Origin: JBOHNM01 sp050730675
GTDB lineage: Bacteria; Planctomycetota; Phycisphaerae; Phycisphaerales; UBA1924
Direction: 5' to 3'
DNA length: 10,428 bases
Assembly: GCA_050730675.1 (NCBI GenBank)
Contig: JBOHNM010000147.1
Location: forward strand, 1 to 10,428
In this document: one piece after another, positions 1 to 5,467 of the stretch
Layout of the letters: each line of letters opens with the position of its first letter
How positions within the stretch are numbered: position 1 is the stretch's first letter
Notes under the pieces: generated by a model
What the model saw: only the letters and a program-made list of their open reading frames with translations
What the model was told of the DNA's origin: nothing
Database searches by the model: none
Position numbers and translations under genes: made by a program

Positions 1-561
1 AATGCGGGCGTTGGGATAGGTGGGCTTGTCGCCATCGACGAGCCCGCTGATGTGGTCACCGTGCGCGTGCGAGATGACGACGGCCGTAACCTGCTCGGGC
101 CGGATGCCCGCGGCAGCCAGATTCGCCGCGAGTTTGCCGGTGGTGCCCTTGCTTCCAGCGCCAGAGCCGGAGTCGATCAGGATGACCTCCGGGCCGATCT
201 TCACGCAGAGAACGTTGAATTCGACGTTCACCGCGTCGGTCGGTTGGAAGTACATCTCCAGCGTGCGGTCGACCTCTTCCTTCGAACTCGCCTCTGCGGC
301 GAACATCGGATAGACCGGTGCGATCTTGGCAAAACCGTCCGAGAGGACGACGGCGTCGAGTCCACCAATCTTGAAGCGATAGAACCCCGGCGGCTGCGCC
401 GATGGCGCGGCCGCCGGGGTGGTGGGCTTCGCGGGGGGCTGCGCCATCACGGCGGCGTGCTCGCCCGCGCGTGCGATGCGCGGCAGCATCGCCCCCGCCG
501 CAGCGATGCCCGCGAACTGGATGACGCGGCGGCGGGAAACGGTGTCGGTCGTCAGGTGCAT
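1..561 (-). CDS. Tat-exported MBL-fold metallo-hydrolase, lactonase-like (3' end cut by window edge)
   Basis: Seen: 187 codons run from the ATG at 559-561 to the window edge with no stop. An AGGAG site (complement of 568-572) lies 6 nt before the start. The N-terminus carries a twin-arginine motif, SRRRVIQ (residues 9-15), then a hydrophobic stretch and a likely cleavage site after ARA (30-32). A Pro/Ala-rich spacer (42-58) precedes the enzyme domain. The zinc-binding motif HAHGDH is at 165-170 (H165, H167, D169, H170). Known: this motif binds two metal ions in metallo-beta-lactamase-fold hydrolases. The layout of PGFYRFKIG, then LSDG, then the metal motif resembles secreted quorum-quenching lactonases such as AidC, as well as other uncharacterised hydrolases. 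Inferred: it acts outside the cytoplasm on an ester or lactone. It lies 71 bp after the SDR gene on the same strand, so co-transcription is likely. The second half, with the remaining metal ligands, is outside the window. Fold is sure; substrate is unknown. Confidence 0.88.
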   Translation of the reverse strand, partial: MHLTTDTVSRRRVIQFAGIAAAGAMLPRIARAGEHAAVMAQPPAKPTTPAAAPSAQPPGFYRFKIGGLDAVVLSDGFAKIAPVYPMFAAEASSKEEVDRTLEMYFQPTDAVNVEFNVLCVKIGPEVILIDSGSGAGSKGTTGKLAANLAAAGIRPEQVTAVVISHAHGDHISGLVDGDKPTYPNARI

Positions 562-632
562 GGATCGCTCCTGTTGGCAAAGGGGTGGACCGATCAGCGT
601 ATGGCGGGGGGGGGCAGCAGCGGGAAATCCGG

Positions 633-1394
633 TTACGGAACCGTGAAGCCACCGTCTACCTTCAGGTCATGCCCGGTGATAAAGCTGGCATCGTCGGAGA
701 GCAGGAAGAGAACCGGGTGAGCGATTTCGCTGGGCTTGCCAATGCGGCCGATGGGGTGCATCGCGGCGAAGGCCGTCACCACTTCGGGGTTCCTGCCGCC
801 GGTGAAACGGTCGAGCATGTCGGTTTCGATGGCGGCGGGCGAGACCGCATTGACGCGGATGCCCTGCTTGGCCACTTCCACCGCGGCGGTCTTGGTCAAG
901 CCGAGCACAGCGTGCTTGCTGGCGATGTAGATGCCGGCGCCGGGCATGCCGATGGTGCCGGCGATCGAGGCGTTGTTGACAATCGAGCCGCCACCGGTCG
1001 CCAGCATCGCCTTGATCTGGTGCTTCATCGAGAGCAGAACGCCGAGCACGTTGATGTCGAAGATTCTGTGGAAATCAGCAGGATTGACCTCGACGATGGG
1101 GTTGCTGCCAAGTTCAAGACCGGCGTTGTTGAACGCGCCATCGAGGCGGCCGGTGATGGCCGCAGCCGTTTGGACGGCCTTGGCGAGGTGGGCCTCGTCG
1201 GTAACGTCCCCCTGAACGAAGAGATGCTTGCCGCCGCGCTTGGCGAGGTCGGCGACGACGGCCTGCCCCTCGGGGGCGCGTCGGCCGGTGATGACGATGT
1301 TGGCTCCGGCCTCGGCCAGGGCCAGAGCGGTGACCTTGCCGATGCCGCTGGTGCCGCCGGTGATGAGGATGGTCTTGTTCTTGAAGCTGCTCAT
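633..1394 (-). CDS. Short-chain dehydrogenase/reductase (classical SDR)
   Basis: This is a 253-residue NAD(P)-dependent oxidoreductase of the classical SDR type, usual length about 250. Seen: the Rossmann dinucleotide motif TGGTSGIG at 12-19, NNAG at 89-92, and the full catalytic tetrad N115, S143, Y156 and K160 (YIASK at 156-160). G37-R38-R39 after the second strand suggests a preference for NADP, because basic residues there contact the 2'-phosphate in this family. The C-terminus, DGGFTVP, is typical. The start is set at 1394 because AGGAG (complement of 1401-1405) sits 6 nt upstream. An ATG 14 codons earlier (1434-1436) has no such site and would add a segment outside the fold. The gene follows the ArsR gene on the same strand after 130 bp that hold a compound operator, so it is probably the repressor's main target. 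The substrate cannot be told from sequence. Confidence 0.95.
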   Translation of the reverse strand: MSSFKNKTILITGGTSGIGKVTALALAEAGANIVITGRRAPEGQAVVADLAKRGGKHLFVQGDVTDEAHLAKAVQTAAAITGRLDGAFNNAGLELGSNPIVEVNPADFHRIFDINVLGVLLSMKHQIKAMLATGGGSIVNNASIAGTIGMPGAGIYIASKHAVLGLTKTAAVEVAKQGIRVNAVSPAAIETDMLDRFTGGRNPEVVTAFAAMHPIGRIGKPSEIAHPVLFLLSDDASFITGHDLKVDGGFTVP

Positions 1395-1438
1395 GGGAGA
1401 CTCCTGTGATTCTGGTTTTCCGCGCCCAGCGGGCACGG

Positions 1439-1508
1439 GAACATATCGAAGAGTGTCTATATCGATAGGTATCGATATGTTCGCTCGTCAAGATGCCGCG
1501 GCGAACAT
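1439..1508. promoter_or_regulatory. Compound operator/promoter region before the SDR gene
   Basis: Seen: a perfect 11-bp inverted repeat, GAACATATCGA (1439-1449) against TCGATATGTTC (1472-1482), with a 22-bp spacer. Inside it the 8-bp palindrome TATCGATA occurs twice (1460-1467 and 1470-1477), one helical turn apart. A second inverted repeat, ATGTTCGC (1477-1484) against GCGAACAT (1501-1508), overlaps the first. On the minus strand a good -35 hexamer, TTGACG (1491 to 1486), lies in the loop of this second repeat; the matching -10 (TATCGA, 1467 to 1462) is poor but lies within the repeats. Known: ArsR-family dimers often bind AT-rich dyads containing ATCGAT-like half-sites. Inferred: the ArsR protein encoded just upstream represses the SDR promoter here. 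Confidence 0.7.
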
Positions 1509-1524
1509 TTGCGTCGAATTATTC

Positions 1525-1857
1525 TTAGGGGTTCCCGGCTGGTGACGGCCGGCGCGTGCCGGCCGTCCGCTTGCGCGGGGCAGGGGCGGCGGCTTCTGGT
1601 CCCCATGCCCCGACAAAACCCGCCAGCAGCTTTTCGTTGACCGTCAGGGCATGAAACTGCCCTTGCCGACGCACCGTGATGAGACCCGCAGCTTCGAGAA
1701 CCTTGACGTGGTGTGAAATCGTCGGCTGGCTGAGGGGAAACTGGTCACACGCATCGGCACAGGTGAACTCGCCCTTGGCTCGGATGGCGCGGAGAATCCG
1801 TACGCGGGTGGGGTCCGCGAGGGCCTTGGCGACCTTGACCAGTTCACTGTCACGCAT
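1525..1857 (-). CDS. ArsR/SmtB-family winged-helix transcriptional repressor
   Basis: A 110-residue DNA-binding regulator. Seen: the ArsR opening, VAKALADPTRVRILRAI (9-25), a helix-turn-helix with SQPTISHHVKVLE (43-55), and the wing region ITVRRQGQFHALTVN (60-74). The last 25 residues (86-110) are a basic Ala/Pro/Arg-rich tail with no clear fold. C33 and C37 lie in FTCADAC, near where ArsR proteins carry their ELCVCDL metal-binding motif, but the spacing is C-x3-C rather than C-x-C. Metal, metalloid or thiol-redox sensing is therefore possible but not shown. The start at 1857 is the first ATG before the domain; only a weak GAG precedes it. The frame stays open upstream to 2520, but that part is antisense to the HxlR gene and unlike any ArsR protein. 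It is divergent from the HxlR gene and followed by the SDR gene on the same strand. A TCGATA element at 1929-1934, in front of its start, resembles the operator upstream of the SDR gene and hints at autoregulation. Confidence 0.92.
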   Translation of the reverse strand: MRDSELVKVAKALADPTRVRILRAIRAKGEFTCADACDQFPLSQPTISHHVKVLEAAGLITVRRQGQFHALTVNEKLLAGFVGAWGPEAAAPAPRKRTAGTRRPSPAGNP

Positions 1858-2050
1858 GAGCGAATCTCGAACGACGGCCTGAACCGGTGAAAAACCGGCG
1901 GACGGCTCCCGGAAGGTATTGATGAACTTCGATACGTCGCCAACACTATAGTTGTTCGAGCCGCACGGGTCACCCTCAACCGACCCACCCGAAGCATACC
2001 GGCGGCCGTGCTCGCGTAGTGCCCGAACGATCCGGGCCAAGGAGTTCCCG
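1858..2050. promoter_or_regulatory. Divergent regulatory region between the ArsR and HxlR genes
   Basis: This 193-bp gap must hold the promoters of two outward-facing regulators. Seen: GAAC (1924-1927) followed by TCGATA (1929-1934), which echoes the GAAC/TCGATA composition of the operator at 1439-1482. Near it is the dyad CAAC-ACTATA-GTTG (1941-1954), whose core ACTATAGT (1945-1952) is a palindrome and contains TATAGT, a possible -10 hexamer. No -35 hexamer stands at 16-18 bp from it on either strand. Inferred: autoregulation by one or both proteins. The assignment of each dyad to a protein is a guess. Confidence 0.4.
2039..2044 (+). promoter_or_regulatory. Ribosome binding site that fixes the HxlR start
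   Basis: AAGGAG lies 6 nt before the ATG at 2051. It decides against a longer reading from the ATG at 1952, which has no such site and would begin inside the divergent promoter region. Confidence 0.8.
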
Positions 2051-2512
2051 ATGAGCGCCCTTCCGACGATCCGAGTGAACCGAGCGATCAAGCTGACGCC
2101 GCGCCTGGTGCCCGCGCCGGGTTCGGGCGCGCCGAGCACCACGAGCAACGGGACGACCCCCACGCCAGCCACAACCGGCGCAATCTTCTCGCCGAATTGC
2201 CCGGCCCAGGCCGCCATCGAAGCGATCGCCGGCAAGTGGTGCCTGAAGATCCTGCACCGGCTGACCAAGGGCAAGGCCCGCTTCAACAACCTGCAGCGCG
2301 ATCTGCCGGGCGTGAGCCAGAAGGTGCTCACCCAGCAGCTCCGCCGCCTCGAGAAGCACGGGTTGATCACGCGCACCGTCCACGCGACCGTGCCGCCGGC
2401 GGTGGAGTATGCGCTCACCCCCGCGGGGATCGAGTTGAAGGCCGCCCTGAAGGACCTGCACGAATGGGCGAAGAAGTACGTGAAGCTGCAGTTCGCCGAG
2501 TGCAAGGACTGA
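2051..2512 (+). CDS. HxlR-family winged-helix regulator with conserved cysteine
   Basis: A 153-residue transcription regulator. Seen: the HxlR signature begins at C50 (NCPAQAAIEAIAGKW, 49-63) and continues through KILHRLTKGKARFNNLQ (66-82), the recognition helix SQKVLTQQLRRLEKHGLI (89-106) and the wing ending EYALTPAG (119-126). Known: in relatives such as YodB and HypR the equivalent N-terminal cysteine senses quinones, aldehydes or hypochlorite. Here it sits behind a 49-residue Pro/Thr/Ser-rich extension, whereas most family members have it within the first 15 residues; C64 and C151 are also present. Inferred: a thiol-based electrophile or redox sensor controlling itself and perhaps the divergent ArsR-SDR-hydrolase genes. 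It converges on the toroid-protein gene with only 24 bp between the stops. Family is sure; inducer is unknown. Confidence 0.92.
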   Translation: MSALPTIRVNRAIKLTPRLVPAPGSGAPSTTSNGTTPTPATTGAIFSPNCPAQAAIEAIAGKWCLKILHRLTKGKARFNNLQRDLPGVSQKVLTQQLRRLEKHGLITRTVHATVPPAVEYALTPAGIELKAALKDLHEWAKKYVKLQFAECKD

Positions 2513-2536
2513 TCGTGCACATGGGCGCGATCGCCG

Positions 2537-3745
2537 TCAATCGCGTGCCGCGTGCTGCAATGCCAGAAGCGAATACGCCGTGATCAGCACGGGGTTGTTC
2601 TCCATCCAGCGGTCCTTCACGCTCTTGAAGCTGCCGTCCTCGTTCTGGAGCTTGGCGAGAGCCTCGATCAGGTCGTTCTGCCAATCGTGCGTCACGGACT
2701 TGCCGTCGGCGCCGATCACCGGCAGTGTCGCCTTGCCGGTCGCGTCGAGTGCCCGGCTCATCGCGAGGTAGAAGTAATACTGACCGTCCTGCCCGATGCC
2801 CGGGTTCTGGGATAGATCATAGTTGTGGGTGATCCAGTCCATGGCGGCGACGACGCGCGGGTCCGTCGGCGCCAGACCGGCGTAGATGTACGACTTGAAA
2901 CCGGCGTAGGTCACGCTGGCGTAGCAGCGCAGGCGGCTGACCTTCTCGCCGTTGTCGAGTGTTTCCTCGATCGTGCCCGCGTCGGACTGACCCTGACCGG
3001 CGGACTTGCCGTCCTTGCCCGTCGCGTAGATGAACCCGCCCTGACGACTGCCCGCGGCGTAGGGCTGATCGTTGGTCTTGCCGCTCATCTGCACGCGTTG
3101 GAGGAAGATGATCGCCCGCTGCATCGCCTTGTCTTCGCGCGGGACGCCGGTGTCGTGCAGCGCCTGGATCGCGAACTGCGAGTTGCTGATATCGGGCCGG
3201 CCGTTGCGGCCGTAGCCCCAGCCGCCGTAGAAGGCGTTCTTTTCATCGACGACCGAAGGAGCTTCCTTGCCGCCCGCCCCGCCGATGCCGACGGGGTTGG
3301 TCGCGCCCCACTGGTTGTTGCGGAGGAAGTCTTGGCCGCCCTTGATGGCGCGCTTGGCTTCGGGCGTGTCGATCTTCGCCAGCGTGCTGAGGCAGATGGC
3401 GGTGTTGTACGTCGGGATCATCGTGTCGTAGATGCCGCCGTCGGGCTTGACGTACGAGATGATGTACGTGACACCCTTTGCAACTGCGGGGTCCTTTGCG
3501 TCCACGCCCGGCTGCATGAGCATGCCGTTGAGGATGAGCCCAGTGATCGCGGGCAGGTTTGGCTTGGTGGGGTCGGTCGGCACGCTCCAGCCGCCGGTCT
3601 TGGCGTCCTGCTGCGCACGCAGGTACGTGATCGACTTGCCGATCATCGCTTCGGCCTGCTTCTTGTGGGCCTCATCGATCGCCAATGCGGGAGTGGCACA
3701 GGAACCGGCGACGAGCACGAGCGAGGCAATCACCATCGAACGCAT
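2537..3745 (-). CDS. Secreted alpha/alpha-toroid protein, prenyltransferase/squalene-oxidase repeat type
   Basis: A 402-residue protein. Seen: a Sec signal peptide (1-22, MRSMVIASLVLVAG..., likely cut after ALA at 20-22). After it come helical repeats with Gly/aromatic turns: YLRAQQDAKTGGWS (41-54), KPDGGIYDT (100-108), FYGGWGYGRNGRPDISNSQ (172-190), QGGFIYA (235-241), GQDGQYYFYLAMSRAL (318-333) and LQNEDGSFK..RWMENNPVLITAYSLLAL (367-396). Known: such QW-like repeats build the alpha/alpha toroid of squalene-hopene cyclases, prenyltransferase beta subunits and complement-like proteins. The DxDD acid motif of hopene cyclases is absent, so terpene cyclase activity is unlikely. Inferred: a periplasmic binding or scaffold protein; such proteins are frequent in planctomycetes. 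The start is backed by AAGGAG (complement of 3752-3757), 6 nt upstream, inside the 16-bp gap after rsmE. The two genes probably share a transcript. Fold is fairly sure; function is unknown. Confidence 0.9.
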   Translation of the reverse strand: MRSMVIASLVLVAGSCATPALAIDEAHKKQAEAMIGKSITYLRAQQDAKTGGWSVPTDPTKPNLPAITGLILNGMLMQPGVDAKDPAVAKGVTYIISYVKPDGGIYDTMIPTYNTAICLSTLAKIDTPEAKRAIKGGQDFLRNNQWGATNPVGIGGAGGKEAPSVVDEKNAFYGGWGYGRNGRPDISNSQFAIQALHDTGVPREDKAMQRAIIFLQRVQMSGKTNDQPYAAGSRQGGFIYATGKDGKSAGQGQSDAGTIEETLDNGEKVSRLRCYASVTYAGFKSYIYAGLAPTDPRVVAAMDWITHNYDLSQNPGIGQDGQYYFYLAMSRALDATGKATLPVIGADGKSVTHDWQNDLIEALAKLQNEDGSFKSVKDRWMENNPVLITAYSLLALQHAARD

Positions 3746-3761
3746 GGAAGGCTCCTTGGGG

Positions 3762-4478
3762 TCACGAGAACAAGGACAAAAGCGTACTCGCGCCGATGGC
3801 GGCGGCGGTCTCGATCCTCAGGACGTGCGGCCCGAGGCGGATGGTCTGCACTCCCGCGGCCCGGAGCAATTCCAACTCGTCGGGTTCCCAGCCGCCCTCA
3901 GGACCGATGATCAGCACAAGTTCACCTGCAGTCGTATGGCCAGGGGATCCCCCGGTGGCATCGGCGCAGTAGGCAGCCCGACCCGACCCGTGGCCAAGCC
4001 ACCGGAGCAGGTCATCGAGCGATCGGGAAGGCTTGATCTGGAGGAGATGGGCCCGTCCACACTGCTTCATGGATTCGACCGCCACGCGCTGGAGGCGTTC
4101 GAGCTTGGTGTCGCGCGGGTCCACGACACCGCGCCGAGTGGCCAGGGGCGACCAGCTCGCGGCCCCGATCTGTGAGAGCTGGTCGATGAGCTGGTCGGCG
4201 CGGTCGCGTTTGGGCGTGGCGCTCCAGGCATGCAGCGCTGGTCGAACAGGATCGCGTCGAGCGACCGAATCGATGACGATGGTGAGAGAAGCCTGCTTGC
4301 CACCGTCGCAGGCGAGCACCCGCCCGTACGCGATGCCGCCTGTTCCGTCGAGCACTTCCACGCCTTCACCCGGCTCAACCCGCTTGACGGCGGCATGCCG
4401 GGCCTCGTCGCCCTTAACGACCAACGTTGCCCCCGGGTCGGGGAGAGGTTCGGGGTGGAAGACTCGGTGGACCGACAT
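3762..4478 (-). CDS. rsmE: 16S rRNA (uracil-1498-N3)-methyltransferase RsmE
   Basis: A 238-residue SPOUT-class methyltransferase that uses S-adenosylmethionine to methylate N3 of U1498 in 16S rRNA of the small ribosomal subunit. Seen: an N-terminal PUA-like part (1-70) starting HRVFHPEPL and containing the GDEARHAAVKR segment (23-33). The C-terminal SPOUT knot has LIIGPEGGW (189-197) and LGPHVLRIETAAAIGA (215-230), matching the family's IGPEGG and LG-x-RILR-x-ETA motifs. The VESMKQCGR segment (134-142) matches the conserved substrate-side helix. Length is usual for the family. The ATG at 4478 is chosen because the family begins close to the HRVF segment. A TTG 26 codons upstream (4554-4556) would add an unrelated tail. 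There is no clear Shine-Dalgarno site. It is divergent from the membrane protein gene at 4613 and is the first gene of a likely pair with the toroid protein. Confidence 0.95.
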   Translation of the reverse strand: MSVHRVFHPEPLPDPGATLVVKGDEARHAAVKRVEPGEGVEVLDGTGGIAYGRVLACDGGKQASLTIVIDSVARRDPVRPALHAWSATPKRDRADQLIDQLSQIGAASWSPLATRRGVVDPRDTKLERLQRVAVESMKQCGRAHLLQIKPSRSLDDLLRWLGHGSGRAAYCADATGGSPGHTTAGELVLIIGPEGGWEPDELELLRAAGVQTIRLGPHVLRIETAAAIGASTLLSLFS

Positions 4479-4612
4479 GGTGTGGGGTTCCCGGACGTGG
4501 CGGCGAACGGTACCCTGCCCAGACGTCCCAGCCGGCACGGTCGTGCCCGGGGACAATCCAGCGCCGCACCGGGCCGGTCGATTTCAGTCCCGGAATGTTC
4601 CGCCGATCGTGA
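4479..4612. promoter_or_regulatory. Divergent intergenic region rsmE / membrane protein
   Basis: A 134-bp gap that must hold two outward promoters. Seen: the dyad CGGAATGTTCCG (4591-4602, 5-bp arms around TG), ending 10 nt before the plus-strand start at 4613. No convincing -35/-10 pair and no Shine-Dalgarno site for either gene were seen. The dyad may be an operator or chance in GC-rich DNA. Confidence 0.3.
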
Positions 4613-5467
4613 ATGATGAGCACCGCCGCACCCCCCAACTCGGTCCGCGACCTGGACACCCAGGTGGAGACGATGCTGCGCGGATCGCAGGCGGTGCCCG
4701 CGTCGTCGCTGGACCAGCAGGTCCAAGCCGCTGTGGATCTTGCAAATCAAGCGGCGGCGGCGGCACTCCCGACGCCCCCGAAGGACAACCGCCACGCGGC
4801 GCAGGACATCGCGAAGCTCGATGAGGAGTTGGCTGCCAAAGCGACGCTGCCGAGCGATGATGAGTTTGCCGAGGCGTCAGCCGTGCTGGACGAAGCGCCG
4901 GCCGCAGTGCAACCACCGGTCGTTGGGAATTCTGAATCGCCTCACGTGGCCGCCGCGGCGACATCACCGAGCGCTGCTGAGCCGGAATCCACCAAGCCCG
5001 CAACACATGAATTGATCGCTTCGGAGGCAGCTCCGGCAACGTCGGCGGCGTCCGAAACGCCGGCGGCCAAGGCCAACGCGATCAACACTGCCAAGCGTGC
5101 CGCCGAGGAAAAGGTTGAGGCGGCGAAGGTGGCCGCGGCGGATCAGATCTCAGCATGGTCCAAGGCGGCCGAACCCCTGGCGATCCGACTGGCGCGGCTT
5201 CCCAAGAACGTCCATCAGACGTGCGCCTGGATCGGAGTCTGCACGCTCTTCCTGGCGGGCGTGACGTGGGTGTTTGCGATGATGCGTTCCCCCACGGACT
5301 TTGTGCTCCCCGAACGCACGGTCCACAAGGCCCCCGAGCCGGCCAAGCCCGAAGCGGGCCACGGCGAGTCATCGGGGCACGGCGAGGCCAAGCCGAAGAA
5401 AGCCGAGAAGCCGCCCAAGCCCGCCCCGGCGAAGAAGACCGCCAAGGCGCCGGCCGAGCATCACTGA
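4613..5467 (+). CDS. Ala/Pro/Lys-rich single-pass membrane protein of unknown function
   Basis: 284 residues; family not recognised. Seen: an N-terminal part with two similar short units, DLDTQVETMLRGSQ (13-26) and SLDQQVQAAVDLANQ (32-46), and a third, shorter LDEELAAKA (69-77). Next is an Ala/Pro/Ser-rich acidic stretch (80-155). A predicted charged helix, NTAKRAAEEKVEAAKVAAADQ (158-178), may form a coiled coil. One membrane segment follows, at about 204-224 (CAWIGVCTLFLAGVTWVFAMM), and then a 60-residue Lys/Pro/Glu/His tail ending in AEHH. There is no signal peptide, so the N-terminal 200 residues are probably cytoplasmic and the tail periplasmic. Two ATGs stand in tandem (4613 and 4616), neither with a Shine-Dalgarno site. 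Its last 7 bp overlap the convergent protease gene. Inferred: a scaffold or envelope-linking role is possible, but no catalytic motif is visible. That it is a gene rests on its length, the TM segment and the way it fills the gap between neighbours. Confidence 0.8.
   Translation: MMSTAAPPNSVRDLDTQVETMLRGSQAVPASSLDQQVQAAVDLANQAAAAALPTPPKDNRHAAQDIAKLDEELAAKATLPSDDEFAEASAVLDEAPAAVQPPVVGNSESPHVAAAATSPSAAEPESTKPATHELIASEAAPATSAASETPAAKANAINTAKRAAEEKVEAAKVAAADQISAWSKAAEPLAIRLARLPKNVHQTCAWIGVCTLFLAGVTWVFAMMRSPTDFVLPERTVHKAPEPAKPEAGHGESSGHGEAKPKKAEKPPKPAPAKKTAKAPAEHH

Noticed and set aside
606..614. Run of nine G bases between the SDR and MBL genes
   Set aside because: Lies between genes without changing a frame; a single homopolymer, possibly a sequencing-prone spot, with no further structure.
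1858..2520. Extension of the ArsR reading frame to 331 codons
   Set aside because: The added part is antisense to the HxlR gene and unlike any ArsR protein; the ArsR domain starts right after the ATG at 1857.
3677..3745. Possible lipoprotein signal in the toroid protein (AGSC at residues 13-16)
   Set aside because: The residues before the cysteine do not fit the lipobox (no Leu/Val/Ile at -3, Gly at -2); cleavage after ALA by signal peptidase I fits better.
2825..3910. Plus-strand open frame of 361 codons over the toroid and rsmE genes
   Set aside because: Antisense to two well-supported genes; Arg/Asp/Val-rich composition typical of a shadow frame; no ribosome site or motif.
5380..5460. 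Repetitive AAG/GCC-rich stretch as a DNA repeat
   Set aside because: Explained by the Lys/Pro/Ala-rich tail of the membrane protein; no exact tandem unit seen.
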